From: Pandoraea anhela
GTDB lineage: Bacteria; Pseudomonadota; Gammaproteobacteria; Burkholderiales; Burkholderiaceae
Assembly (NCBI RefSeq): GCF_902459655.1
Contig: NZ_CABPSB010000003.1
Coordinates: forward strand, 248,001-312,000
Direction of reading: 5' to 3'
Length of the DNA stretch: 64,000 bases
This document shows positions 1-8,611 of this stretch, one piece after another. The notes beneath the pieces were generated by a model. That model saw only the letters and a program-made list of their open reading frames with translations. It was not told the DNA's origin and did not search any database. Made by a program: the position numbers and the translations under genes. Position 1 is the stretch's first letter. Every line of letters starts with the position of its first letter.

Positions 1-1
1 C

Positions 2-283
2 GACGCCATCATCGCCGCCTGTCACGGGGCGGGTTTCAGTCCGACCATCGAGCAGGAAGCGCCGCGCCTGCTCACCACGCTGTCGCTGGTCGCGGCGGGG
101 CTGGGGGTGTCGGTGGTGCCGGCGTCGCTCATGCGCATGCAGATCGAAGGCATCGTCTACCGGCCGCTCGCGCCATCCCCGCGCGCGCCGCTGTGCTGTG
201 CGTATCGGGAGGGCGTGCTCGCGGGGCCGACGGCCCGCTTGCTCGCCCATGTGCGCGCCGCCACCGGGGCAGAGGCGGGGTGA
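2..283 (+). CDS. LysR-family transcriptional regulator, C-terminal part
   Basis: The window opens inside this reading frame, and 93 residues remain before a TGA at 281-283. The end of the effector-binding domain is recognisable from the run TLSLVAAGLGVSVVPASL, typical of the second subdomain of LysR substrate-binding folds (hydrophobic helix, then a GxGVxxxP turn), followed by a basic tail. The DNA-binding half lies outside the window, so its target cannot be judged. The next gene is on the opposite strand and ends 30 bases away, so the two converge. Confidence 0.75.
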   Translation, partial: DAIIAACHGAGFSPTIEQEAPRLLTTLSLVAAGLGVSVVPASLMRMQIEGIVYRPLAPSPRAPLCCAYREGVLAGPTARLLAHVRAATGAEAG

Positions 284-313
284 GTCGATGCGAGACGTCG
301 CCAGGTGTTGCCG

Positions 314-946
314 TCAGGCTGTCGCCCCGCCTTTCTGCGCAATCAGGGCTTCGATGTGGCCGTGCAATCCGACATCGCGCCAGTCGAGTTCGCCCATACG
401 CCAGTAGCGCACGTTGCCCGCCCGGTCGACGAGGTACGTCGCGGGCAGGCCGAGCGAGCCGAAGCGTTTGTAGAGCGCGCCGTCGGCGTCGAGCAGGACC
501 GTGCCGTCGATGGGCAATTTGTCGAGGAAAGGTTTCACCGTGGTGAGCAGCTCTTTGTAGTTGACGGCAAGCAGCGCAAGACCGCGTTGACGATACTGAC
601 GAACCACGGCCCCCATAGCCGGAATCTCATCGCGGCATGGGCCGCACCACGTCGCCCAGAAGTTCAGGATGACCACGCGTCCCCGGTAATCGGACAGCGC
701 ATGCGGGGTGCCGTCGAGGCTCGGCAAAGAGAACGCCGGCGTTGCCCCGCGCCAGGCCGACAGCGTGCCGCCGGACGTTCCGGCAAGCGCGCTGTCGTCG
801 ACTTCCGTCGACCCTTTCATCGCGCCTTTCATCGCCCCCTTCATCGACTCATCAGGCCCTGCGGCCAACGCTCGCGAGCCGGTTTCGCCGAGGGCGCCGG
901 CGCTGCCGAGCACCCCAAGCGCGTGAAGAAAGCGACGACGTTGCAT
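314..946 (-). CDS. TlpA-like thioredoxin-fold protein, exported
   Basis: A 210-residue periplasmic thiol-disulfide oxidoreductase or redoxin. The N-terminus MQRRRFLHALG looks like a twin-arginine signal, although the hydrophobic core is short. The thioredoxin domain spans about residues 65-205, with the WCGPC active site near residue 99 and the cis-proline loop LGLPATYLVD near residue 168. An AAGGAG lies nine bases before the ATG. A low-complexity stretch near residues 35-45 repeats the tetrapeptide MKGA, encoded by tandem 12 bp units. It lies 49 bases downstream of the transglutaminase-like gene, which begins with the same MQRRRFL signal, so the two are probably co-transcribed and co-exported. 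The partner of this oxidoreductase is unknown. Confidence 0.85.
   Translation of the reverse strand: MQRRRFLHALGVLGSAGALGETGSRALAAGPDESMKGAMKGAMKGSTEVDDSALAGTSGGTLSAWRGATPAFSLPSLDGTPHALSDYRGRVVILNFWATWCGPCRDEIPAMGAVVRQYRQRGLALLAVNYKELLTTVKPFLDKLPIDGTVLLDADGALYKRFGSLGLPATYLVDRAGNVRYWRMGELDWRDVGLHGHIEALIAQKGGATA
813..848 (-). repeat. 12 bp tandem repeat inside TlpA-like gene
   Basis: Three 12 bp units (813-824, 825-836, 837-848) based on CCTTTCATCGCG encode the repeated MKGA tetrapeptide of the thioredoxin-like protein. The unit is a multiple of three, so copy-number change would alter length without shifting the frame. Confidence 0.8.
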
Positions 947-995
947 GGCGATGCGCTCCTTGGTGTGGCGTTTCGGCGAGGCGGCTGACGACGTA

Positions 996-2150
996 TCAGG
1001 TCGTGAGCTCGCGCGCGGTCATGCGATAGCGGAACGTCTCCGGATCGAGGCTGTCGAGCCGGGCGCGGGCCACTTCGCCGTTCGGATACATGAGGAAGGG
1101 GACGGTGGACTTCGGTGCGCCCTGTGCGCCCGGCAGCGGAATGTCCGCCCCGTGGTTGAACGCGACCCAGTTCATTTCCCACTGGCCGAAGAGCATCGCA
1201 CGCGCCGCACGAACGCGCAGATCGTCGAGCGGCAGACCGCCCGGGACTTCTTCGAGCACGACCTTGCGCACGTCCGCCGGATCGACCGGCACCCATCCGT
1301 AACCGGCCGCGTAGAACTCGGCGCGGCAATGCTGTGCGCGCGTCACGTCCCCCGCCTTGCCCAGGCTGTTGAACCCGTGACGTGAGGTCGCCACGCGCAC
1401 GCCGTAAGCGTCGCGCGCCGGAATGCCGACCGAGCGCGCCAGCGCCGTGAAAAGTGCGTTGATGTCCGCACACTTGCCCGCGAGGTCGCCCGTGGTGAGC
1501 ATGTAGCGCACGTCCCCCGTGCCGCAGCCGCGCACCGACCCTTCGCGACGACAGTTCTCCACGATCCATTGATAGATGGCGCGGGCCTTCTCCACATCGC
1601 CCTTCTCCCCGCGCGTGATTTTCTCGGCGGTTTCTCGCACCAGACCGTCGATCGGTTGGAGTTCGGTCGGACGAAGGTACTGACGCAGCACCGCTTCCGA
1701 TTCGCGCGGCGCTTTCGCGGACGGCGGCTGCGACAGATCGACGCGCCGGTCGCGCGTCGCGAAAGTGTTCGTCAGCGTGACGGTGCGAGTCCCTTGCGCG
1801 GCGGCTTCGGGCCACGCCACGGCAAGCATCGGCACACCGATGTCGGACGCGCCGCGCACCATGCGCAACTCGGCTTTGGCACCGGGCGCTTCCCAGTGCG
1901 CGCCCAGAGCCGTCTGATAAGCGCCGGACGGCGTTGTCGCCACCGGCAGCCAGACATTCGCCGGACCGCTTCCCGCCGGCAGGTCGACCTGAGTGGTCAG
2001 TTCAAACGTGCGCCAGCCGTCGGCGGCGTCGGGGGCTGGGGTCGCCGACGCGCCAGATGCTGCACGGGCGGCAGCCGGGATCAGCGAAGTCGACAGCACG
2101 GTAGCGGGCAGGGCGTAGGCGCCCAGAGACAGGAAGCGGCGGCGTTGCAT
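996..2150 (-). CDS. Transglutaminase-like cysteine peptidase-fold protein, exported
   Basis: 384 residues. The N-terminus MQRRRFLSLGAYALPATVL...AARA is a Tat-like signal peptide with an AxA cleavage site near residue 30. The C-terminal half is a transglutaminase-like domain: GKCADINALFTALARSVGIPAR carries the catalytic Cys, AQHCRAEFYAAGYGWVPVDPAD carries the region normally holding the His (here the usual His-x-Trp appears altered to H-C-R-A-E-F), and the Asp is in VDPAD. Bacterial proteins of this type are usually periplasmic peptidase-like enzymes of unknown substrate. The thioredoxin-fold gene follows on the same strand. Pairing of a cysteine enzyme with an exported thioredoxin suggests redox maintenance of the active-site thiol; this is inference. 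Confidence 0.82.
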   Translation of the reverse strand: MQRRRFLSLGAYALPATVLSTSLIPAAARAASGASATPAPDAADGWRTFELTTQVDLPAGSGPANVWLPVATTPSGAYQTALGAHWEAPGAKAELRMVRGASDIGVPMLAVAWPEAAAQGTRTVTLTNTFATRDRRVDLSQPPSAKAPRESEAVLRQYLRPTELQPIDGLVRETAEKITRGEKGDVEKARAIYQWIVENCRREGSVRGCGTGDVRYMLTTGDLAGKCADINALFTALARSVGIPARDAYGVRVATSRHGFNSLGKAGDVTRAQHCRAEFYAAGYGWVPVDPADVRKVVLEEVPGGLPLDDLRVRAARAMLFGQWEMNWVAFNHGADIPLPGAQGAPKSTVPFLMYPNGEVARARLDSLDPETFRYRMTARELTT

Positions 2151-2376
2151 GGTGTGGGTCCCCTTGTGCTTCAGCGCTCACGGCGCACGGTGGTTAGGGT
2201 GAATCGGCACCGCCCTGCGGTGCAGGGACGATGTGAAACGGTAGCATGGCGTCGTCGATCTTCGCGAGGCCGCTGTTTCGAGACAGGCCCGGGCATGGCC
2301 GGACATGTCGGGACATGGCGGCAAGCCAAAGCTGCTTCATAATACGTCGACTTAAGGAAAACGAACACTGACGACC

Positions 2377-3465
2377 ATGACCGCAAACGATGCAACTCAA
2401 GCGGGCGCCGCCCAGAGCGCCACGGCAGCGCCGCGTCTGACTTCGCTCTCTCACGGCGGCGGCTGCGGCTGCAAGATCGCGCCGGGCGTGCTGTCCGAAC
2501 TGCTCGCGCGCAACGATACGCCGCTGCCCGCGCCGGCAGCGTTGCTCGTGGGCACGGAGACGTCCGACGACGCGGCCGTCTACCAGCTCAACGACGAGCA
2601 GGCGATCATCGCGACGACCGATTTCTTCATGCCGATCGTCGACGATCCGTTCGATTTCGGTCGCATCGCCGCGACCAATGCGCTCTCCGACATCTATGCG
2701 ATGGGCGGCAAGCCGATCTTCGCGCTGGCGATCGTCGGCATGCCGATCAACGTGCTGCCGCACGAGACGATTCGGGAGATCCTGCGCGGCGGCGAATCGG
2801 TCTGCGCCGAGGCCGGCATTCCGATCGCGGGCGGCCACAGCATCGACTCCGTCGAGCCGATCTACGGTCTGGCGGCGCTTGGCGTGGTGCACCCGAAGCG
2901 CCTCAAGCGCAATGCCGACGCGCTCGCGGGCGACGTGCTGGTGCTCGGCAAGCCGCTCGGCGTCGGCGTGATGTCGGCGGCGCTCAAGAAGCAACAACTG
3001 GACGAGGCGGGCTATCGCCGCATGATCGATGCGACCACGCGCCTGAACCGTGTCGGCCCAGCCCTGGCCGCGTTGCCCGGCGTGCATGCGCTGACCGACG
3101 TGACCGGCTTCGGCCTGCTGGGCCACACGCTGGAGATGTGCCGTGGCGCAAACCTCGCCGCCTATCTGCGCATGTCCGACGTGCCCCTGTTCGACGGCGT
3201 TCGCGAGTTGGCGGATCAGGGGTGCATTACAGGGGCGTCGGGACGCAATTGGGCGTCGTATGGCGCGTCGGTGGCGTTGGGCGAACGCCTCACGGCGCGC
3301 GACCGCGACTTGCTATGCGATCCGCAGACGGCCGGCGGCTTGCTGGTGTCGTGCGCGCCGGGCGCCGTCGACGATGTGCTCGCCGTTTTCCGTGCCGACG
3401 GCTTCATCGAAGCCGCCATCGTCGGCGCTATGCGTCCGGGCACGCCGGGGGTGCGCGTCATCTGA
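2377..3465 (+). CDS. selD: Selenide, water dikinase
   Basis: 362 residues. It makes selenophosphate from selenide and ATP for selenouridine-tRNA or selenocysteine synthesis. The N-terminal loop HGGGCGCK carries the catalytic Cys30 (the position that is Cys or Sec in the family) and the essential Lys33. TTDFFMPIVDDPFDFGRIAATNALSD and AGGHSID are the PurM-like ATP and metal-binding segments. The length matches the family, with a short extra N-terminus. No tRNA 2-selenouridine synthase or selA/selB gene is next to it, which is unusual because selD is often paired with mnmH. The next gene converges on it, with a hairpin between them. Confidence 0.95.
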   Translation: MTANDATQAGAAQSATAAPRLTSLSHGGGCGCKIAPGVLSELLARNDTPLPAPAALLVGTETSDDAAVYQLNDEQAIIATTDFFMPIVDDPFDFGRIAATNALSDIYAMGGKPIFALAIVGMPINVLPHETIREILRGGESVCAEAGIPIAGGHSIDSVEPIYGLAALGVVHPKRLKRNADALAGDVLVLGKPLGVGVMSAALKKQQLDEAGYRRMIDATTRLNRVGPALAALPGVHALTDVTGFGLLGHTLEMCRGANLAAYLRMSDVPLFDGVRELADQGCITGASGRNWASYGASVALGERLTARDRDLLCDPQTAGGLLVSCAPGAVDDVLAVFRADGFIEAAIVGAMRPGTPGVRVI

Positions 3466-3488
3466 CACGGCGAGGTTCAGACACGCCG

Positions 3489-3518
3489 CCGAAACACACC
3501 GAAACACGCCGAAACACG
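3489..3518 (+). repeat. 10 bp tandem repeat after selD
   Basis: Three 10 bp units of the form CCGAAACAC(A/G) lie head to tail between the selD stop and the downstream hairpin. No function is apparent. Confidence 0.7.
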
Positions 3519-3556
3519 CAGCAAAAGCGTGAAATCCAACGTGTGACCGAAAAACA

Positions 3557-3583
3557 CGGGCGTCCGCCGAGCAGGGGCGCCCG
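3557..3583. terminator. Hairpin between convergent selD and hydrolase genes
   Basis: CGGGCG at 3557-3562 pairs with CGCCCG at 3578-3583, with CC/GG pairs inside. Read leftward, the stem is followed by GTGTTTTT, so it may end minus-strand transcription of the box arm; read rightward the T-run is short (GCGTTTC). Confidence 0.45.
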
Positions 3584-3633
3584 CGTTTCATGCACGCAAT
3601 GCGTTTCGGCGAGGCTTGCGCGATGGCGCGGCG

Positions 3634-4455
3634 TCAAGCCGCCTGGCGCTGCGTATGCGCACCGATGAATGCGACGATGGCGTCACCAAGGGGGCCGGGG
3701 GCGTCGCGATGCGGCGAGTGTCCGCACTCGGGCAGTTTCACGACCTTCGCATGCGGCACATGCGCAGCAATGCTGTCCATCTGCGCCATCGTGCCGTACT
3801 CGTCGTCTTCGCCCTGTATCGCGAGCAACGGCTTGGCGATCGTGGCGACGGCGCCGACCAGATTCCAGTCGCGAAACGCCGGGTTCAGCCAGATGTCGTT
3901 CCAGCCCCAGAACGCCGAATCCACATCGTCGTGATAGCGGCCGAGCTTCGCGCGCAGGTCGGTCGTCTCATAGACGGTCTTCGTCTTGGCGATGCTCTGC
4001 ACCGACACATCCTCGACGAACAGATGCGGCGCGAGCACGACGGCGCCGGCGAGCCGGTCGGGGAACGCGGCCGAGAACAGCAGCGCGATCGAGCCGCCGT
4101 CGCTGTGCCCGACGAGCCACACGCGCTCGGCCTGATCGGGACCTACGCCGAGCGTATCGAGCAACGCGGGCAGCACCTCGCGCGCCTGCCGGTGCATGAA
4201 GTCGACGGGCCACTTCTCGTCGTGCGGGCGCGGCGTCGAGCGGCCATAGCCGTTACGCGAATAGACGAGGCCCCGATAGCCGCCCGCGTCGCACAACTGC
4301 TGCGGCCAGTCCTTCCACATGGCCACGGAGCCGAGCCCCTCGTGCAGAAAGACCAGCAGCGGCGCGCTCGTGCGCTCGCGGTGGATCCAGCGATACTCCA
4401 GCGAAAGCGCGCCGTGCGAGGGCGTCTCGATGCGGGCGAACTGTATGTCGGACAT
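3634..4455 (-). CDS. Alpha/beta hydrolase of the box cluster
   Basis: 273 residues starting MSDIQFARIETPSHG; the open frame extends further upstream, but this ATG lies 14 bases after the bclA stop and begins the conserved fold. The catalytic triad is visible: nucleophile in VGHSDGGS, acid in IQGEDDEYG and histidine in PECGHSPHRD. The oxyanion region is FLHEGLGS. Hydrolases of this type commonly sit in aerobic benzoyl-CoA clusters; a thioesterase or lactonase rescue role has been proposed for such genes, but the substrate is not fixed by sequence. It is the last gene of the leftward box transcription unit. Confidence 0.82.
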   Translation of the reverse strand: MSDIQFARIETPSHGALSLEYRWIHRERTSAPLLVFLHEGLGSVAMWKDWPQQLCDAGGYRGLVYSRNGYGRSTPRPHDEKWPVDFMHRQAREVLPALLDTLGVGPDQAERVWLVGHSDGGSIALLFSAAFPDRLAGAVVLAPHLFVEDVSVQSIAKTKTVYETTDLRAKLGRYHDDVDSAFWGWNDIWLNPAFRDWNLVGAVATIAKPLLAIQGEDDEYGTMAQMDSIAAHVPHAKVVKLPECGHSPHRDAPGPLGDAIVAFIGAHTQRQAA

Positions 4456-4469
4456 CTTCCTTGCGTCTC

Positions 4470-6074
4470 CTAGAGCAACTCGCGCAGCTTGAAGCGTTGC
4501 ACCTTGCCCGTGGCCGTCTTCGGCAGGTCGTCGACGAACACCAGCTCGCGAGGATATTTGTGCGGCGCCAGGCGCGCCTTGACGAAGGCCTTCAACTCGC
4601 TGGCCATCTCGTCGGTGGCGACGATGCCGGGCTTGAGCACGACGAACGCCTGCGTCTTGGTCAGGCCGTTGTCGTCGCGTCCCACGACCCCCGCTTCGAG
4701 CACCGCATCGTGCTGCATCAACACCATCTCCACTTCGATGGGCGAGACGTACTGGCCGCTGACTTTGAGCATATCGTCGCTGCGCCCGGCGTAGACGTAA
4801 TACCCATTGGGCAGACGCTGGTATTTGTCGCCGCTCTTGAGCCAGTCGCCGAGGAAGGTCGAGCGCGACTTCTCGCGATTGCACCAGTACATGAGCGCCG
4901 CGCTTGGGCCTTTGATGTACAGGTCGCCGATCTCGCCGTCGGGCACCGGGTTGCCATGCTCGTCGCGCAGTTCCACTGCGTAGCCCGGCACCGGCTCGCC
5001 GGTCGTGCCGTAGGCGACCTGTCCCGCGCGATTCGACAGGAAGATGTGCAGCATCTCGGTCGAGCCGATGCCGTCGAGAATCTCGGCGCCGAAGTGTGCC
5101 GTGAAGCGCTCGCCGATCTCGCGGGGCAGCGCTTCGCCGGCCGACGTGCACAGCCGCAGCGCGACTTCGTCCCTTGCGGGCAGATGCGGCGAGGAGAGCA
5201 GTGTGGCGTAGAGCGTGGGCACGCCGTAGAAGATCGTCGGGCGATGCTGGCGAAGGCGCTTCGCCACGGCTTCCGCCGTCGGCCGCTCGGCCATGAGCAC
5301 GACGGTCGCGCCGACCGACAGCGGGAACGTCAGCCCGTTGCCGAGGCCGTAGGCGAAGAAGAGTTTTGCGGCGGAGAAGACGATGTCGTCCTCGCGAACG
5401 CCGAGTACGTGACGACCGTAGGTCTCGGCCGTCCAGTATAGGTTTGCGTGCGTGTGTACGGTGCCTTTGGGCTTGCCGGTGGAGCCGGACGAGTACAGCC
5501 AGAACGCAATGTCGTCGCCCGCCGTATCGGCAGGCAGCGCGCTCGGCGGGCCGTCGAGCAGGGCGTCGAATGTCGTGTCGAAGGAGGGGGCGAAGGTGGC
5601 GCTTTTGAACGATGCCGCATCCGTGCGGCCCGCAACCGGTGGGGAGACCACGCACGGCGGCGGCGCAGCGCCCGTCGTCCCGGCGACCTTGTCGAGCGCG
5701 GCTTGCACGGTCGGCATCAGTGCGCCGGACGCGATCACGAGCTGCGCCTTGCTGTGCGCGATCATGTACGCGTAATCGTCGGCGGTGAGCAGCGTGTTGA
5801 CGACCACCGGCACGACACCGGCGTACAACGCGCCGAGGAACGCCACCGGCAAGTCGACGGTGTCGAGCATGATCAGCAGGATGCGCTCTTCACGATGCAC
5901 GCCTGCACGCGCGAGGCCGGTCGCGAAGCGTCGGCTTAGCTCGGCCAGTTCGCCGTAGGTGAGGGCTCGTGTGTCGTCGACATAAGCAGTCTTGGCAGCG
6001 CGCTCGCGACCGAGCGCCTCCAGATGCGCGGCGAAGTTGAAGTTCGCCGGCGGTGGGGTGAGTACGGCTTCCAT
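4470..6074 (-). CDS. bclA: Benzoate-CoA ligase
   Basis: 534 residues. This adenylate-forming enzyme activates benzoate to benzoyl-CoA, the entry step of the box pathway, in the cytoplasm. The AMP-binding P-loop is YSSGSTGKPKGTVHTH near residue 190. The hinge motif YVYAGRSDDMLKVSGQYVSP lies near residue 425, and the C-terminal catalytic lysine sits in PKTATGKVQRF. The length is that of benzoate-CoA ligases, and its place between boxD and the alpha/beta hydrolase supports benzoate over other aryl acids. A 210-base gap separates it from boxD upstream. It could also accept fluoro- or aminobenzoates, as some family members do. Confidence 0.93.
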   Translation of the reverse strand: MEAVLTPPPANFNFAAHLEALGRERAAKTAYVDDTRALTYGELAELSRRFATGLARAGVHREERILLIMLDTVDLPVAFLGALYAGVVPVVVNTLLTADDYAYMIAHSKAQLVIASGALMPTVQAALDKVAGTTGAAPPPCVVSPPVAGRTDAASFKSATFAPSFDTTFDALLDGPPSALPADTAGDDIAFWLYSSGSTGKPKGTVHTHANLYWTAETYGRHVLGVREDDIVFSAAKLFFAYGLGNGLTFPLSVGATVVLMAERPTAEAVAKRLRQHRPTIFYGVPTLYATLLSSPHLPARDEVALRLCTSAGEALPREIGERFTAHFGAEILDGIGSTEMLHIFLSNRAGQVAYGTTGEPVPGYAVELRDEHGNPVPDGEIGDLYIKGPSAALMYWCNREKSRSTFLGDWLKSGDKYQRLPNGYYVYAGRSDDMLKVSGQYVSPIEVEMVLMQHDAVLEAGVVGRDDNGLTKTQAFVVLKPGIVATDEMASELKAFVKARLAPHKYPRELVFVDDLPKTATGKVQRFKLRELL

Positions 6075-6257
6075 GTTGCCTCCGGTGGATCACCACGGGC
6101 GAGGCGCCCACCAACGGGCGCGCACGCGTGGCGTGAGTTCTTTTCAGCGCTCTGACGGCGCCTGTCTGAATCACCTTGACTGCGACGGCTTGCGGCTACT
6201 GCGGGATCAAACGTTGGGTACGATGCACCTCGCGTTTGTCCATGGGGTCGTTCGTAT

Positions 6258-6281
6258 CTTCACTTGCATCTTCACTTGCAT
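6258..6281. repeat. Two 12 bp direct repeats after boxD
   Basis: CTTCACTTGCAT occurs at 6258-6269 and again at 6270-6281, with a third degenerate copy running into the boxD stop. Each copy holds a TGCA, the core of BzdR/BoxR-type sites, 12 bases apart. It lies in the 210-base boxD-bclA gap, so a local regulatory role is possible but unproven. Confidence 0.55.
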
Positions 6282-6284
6282 CCT

Positions 6285-7835
6285 TCACTTCGGCAGTTCG
6301 ACGGCGTTCTGCGTGAGCGCTTCGACGAGCGCGGCCGGGCCCTGAACGGCCGCGCGCACGTGATAGAAGCGCAGCGCGCGCAGGCCGCCGAGTTCTTCGC
6401 CGCCACCCGCGCGGCCCGGCCCGCCGTGCAGCGACTGCGGCATCACATTGCCGTGGCCCGTCTGTGTCTTTGCGACCGAGGCGTCCACGGCATGCACGCG
6501 ACCGTGCGCGTGCGCCAGTGCGAGCGCGGGCGCACGCATGGCGAGCGCGTCGTTGCTGTACAGGGAGACGACGAGCGAGCCTTGTCCGCGCTCGGCGAGC
6601 GCTACGGCCTCGTCGAGATCGCGATAGCCGACGAGTGTCGCCACCGGCCCGAAAACTTCTGTGTCGTGCACGCGCTTGCCCGTCGCGCCATCGCGCAGGC
6701 CCAGCAGCACCGGTGCGACGCAGGCGCTGTTCGCATCGGCATCGACGAATGCTGCCTCGCGATTGCCGTCGTAAAGCGTTTCGGCTTCCGTTTGCAATTG
6801 CGCGATGCCGTCGAGCACCGCACGCTTTTGCGCGAGACTCACGAGCGACCCCATCGTCACGGATGCATTGCGCGGGTTGCCCACAACGGTCTTCGCAAGA
6901 CGCTCGGCAATGGCTGCGGCCGCCGCGTCGAAGTGCTCGACCGGCACCATCGCGCGCCGAATCGCCGTGCATTTCTGCCCCGACTTCACGGTCATCTCGC
7001 GCGCCACCTCGCGCACGAACTGATCGAAGACGGGCGTGCCGGGCCGGGCGTCGGGCAGCAGGACGGCGCTGTTCAGGCTATCGGCTTCCACATTGATGCG
7101 CGCAGCGCGTTGGGTGAACGCCGGATGGGCGCGCAATGTCGCTGCCGTGTCGGCCGACCCGGTGAACGAGACGACATCGAACGGCCCGATGCGGTCGAGC
7201 AGGCCGGCGGCGCTGCCGCAGATCACGGACAGGCTGCCCGGCGGCAGCATTCCGGCGGCAACGACATCGGCGACCATGCGCTGCGTAAGCCACGCGGTGG
7301 CCGTGGCCGGCTTCACGATGACGGGCACGCCTGCGAGCAATGCGCCCGCCGCTTTTTCCCACAGCCCCCATGACGGGAAGTTGAAGGCGTTGATGAACAG
7401 TGCAACGCCCGGGGTGGGACGGAACACGTGACGCACGGCGAACGAGGCGTCCTTGGCGAGCGGGACGGTGGCGCCATCGAGCAACGTATGGGCGTCGCCT
7501 AGCGACGCGCCGAGTTTCGCGTACGTCGACAAGGTGTAGATGGCCCCGTCGATATCGACGGCCGAGTCGGCGGCGACCGTCCCCGAATTCGCCGTGGCGA
7601 TGGCGTAGTAATCGTCGCGATTCGCCTGCAATGTGGCAACGATCTGCGCCAGGCGTTGCGCGCGCTCGCCGTATGTCATCGCTCGCAGCGCGGGGCCGGC
7701 CGTCTCGCGTGCGAACGCAAAGGCCGCATCGAGATCGAGGCCCGCGCTCGATACATAGGCGAGTGTGTCGCCGTTGCCGGCCACCCATTGGCCGGCGAGG
7801 TAGTTTTCGAGCAGGGCAGGGGTACGCATGTCCAT
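6285..7835 (-). CDS. boxD: 3,4-dehydroadipyl-CoA semialdehyde dehydrogenase
   Basis: About 516 residues from the ATG at 7835 (MDMRTPALLENYLAG); a second ATG six bases on is equally possible and neither has a clear ribosome site. It oxidises the aldehyde made by BoxC to 3,4-dehydroadipyl-CoA. Aldehyde dehydrogenase features are the NAD-binding INAFNFPSWGLWEKAAGALLAGVPVIVKPA segment, the FTGSADTA loop, and the cysteine in SGQKCTAIRRAMVP near residue 290. The CoA-semialdehyde branch is recognisable from the extended N-terminal domain with YALATANSG-like text. It is in the leftward arm between the DUF4863 gene and bclA. Confidence 0.9.
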   Translation of the reverse strand: MDMRTPALLENYLAGQWVAGNGDTLAYVSSAGLDLDAAFAFARETAGPALRAMTYGERAQRLAQIVATLQANRDDYYAIATANSGTVAADSAVDIDGAIYTLSTYAKLGASLGDAHTLLDGATVPLAKDASFAVRHVFRPTPGVALFINAFNFPSWGLWEKAAGALLAGVPVIVKPATATAWLTQRMVADVVAAGMLPPGSLSVICGSAAGLLDRIGPFDVVSFTGSADTAATLRAHPAFTQRAARINVEADSLNSAVLLPDARPGTPVFDQFVREVAREMTVKSGQKCTAIRRAMVPVEHFDAAAAAIAERLAKTVVGNPRNASVTMGSLVSLAQKRAVLDGIAQLQTEAETLYDGNREAAFVDADANSACVAPVLLGLRDGATGKRVHDTEVFGPVATLVGYRDLDEAVALAERGQGSLVVSLYSNDALAMRAPALALAHAHGRVHAVDASVAKTQTGHGNVMPQSLHGGPGRAGGGEELGGLRALRFYHVRAAVQGPAALVEALTQNAVELPK

Positions 7836-7921
7836 CAACCGAGGGGGATCGAACGTGAATCGAACGTGAATCGAACCGAAGGGGGCGACGCCTTCGCCAT
7901 CGCCGTGCGCGCGTGCTGCGC

Positions 7922-8392
7922 TCAGGCGCTGCGCGTGAACTCGATCGCGCCTTCGGGCAACAGGTAGAGCACAAGGGCGCGGCCGCCGGCGACCGTCGGG
8001 CGATGCGCGCTGCCGGGGCCGTATACGCACCAGCCGGCGGCATGACCGTCAAAGGTCGCGCCCGGCGTGAGCGGCATGATCAGATCGATTTCGCCATTGG
8101 GATGCACGTGGTGCGGCCCGGCCAGATCGGCCATGTCCACCACGTCGACAGAGAAACCGTGCGTGTCGGGCGTCGGTTTGATGACGCGTCCGTAGCGAAT
8201 GCCGCCCCCTTCGCGATTGCACAGCCAGCCTTCGGCCACACCGGTGCGGCAGGCCTCGGCCAGCGTCTCGAATTCGCGGGAGCCCGCGCCATAGTGGGCG
8301 TTGAGCCAGTCGGCCAGCGATGCGTCGAGCGGGCGAGCGTCGAGTTGACGTGTCACGTCGGCGATCAGCGCCTGAAATTGGGGCACATCCAT
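7922..8392 (-). CDS. DUF4863 family protein of the box cluster
   Basis: 156 residues from MDVPQFQALIADVTRQ. The start at 8392 is chosen because AGGAG lies six bases upstream; the frame continues to 8557, but with unrelated arginine-rich sequence. A cupin-like core is suggested by HHVHPNGEIDLIMPL and the later GSAHRPTV, which could bind a metal through histidines. Homologues are regularly found in aerobic benzoyl-CoA clusters, but no reaction is assigned. It is the first gene of the leftward arm and has an unusually long leader of about 210 bases from the predicted promoter. Confidence 0.8.
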   Translation of the reverse strand: MDVPQFQALIADVTRQLDARPLDASLADWLNAHYGAGSREFETLAEACRTGVAEGWLCNREGGGIRYGRVIKPTPDTHGFSVDVVDMADLAGPHHVHPNGEIDLIMPLTPGATFDGHAAGWCVYGPGSAHRPTVAGGRALVLYLLPEGAIEFTRSA

Positions 8393-8611
8393 CCATGTCT
8401 CCTGGGGACGTCGCAGTCGCTGCACCGGGTGCGCCGACAGAGGACACCTGAATCCGACCGGGCCGGGATCGTCGATGCCATGCCCAATGCCGAGTGTCAC
8501 CTTGCTGCCCGCACGCCGTCCGGTCTGCGCACTGTCTGTTGATATGACGTCGATCAATAACGGTGCACAGCCTGTCTGGCCCGCATTTGCTTTTTTACCG
8601 ACGCATGGTGA

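Noticed and set aside
3481-3600. A SECIS-like or selenium-related RNA after selD
   Set aside because: The GAAACAC repeats and the hairpin are explained as tandem repeat and terminator; no in-frame UGA depends on it.
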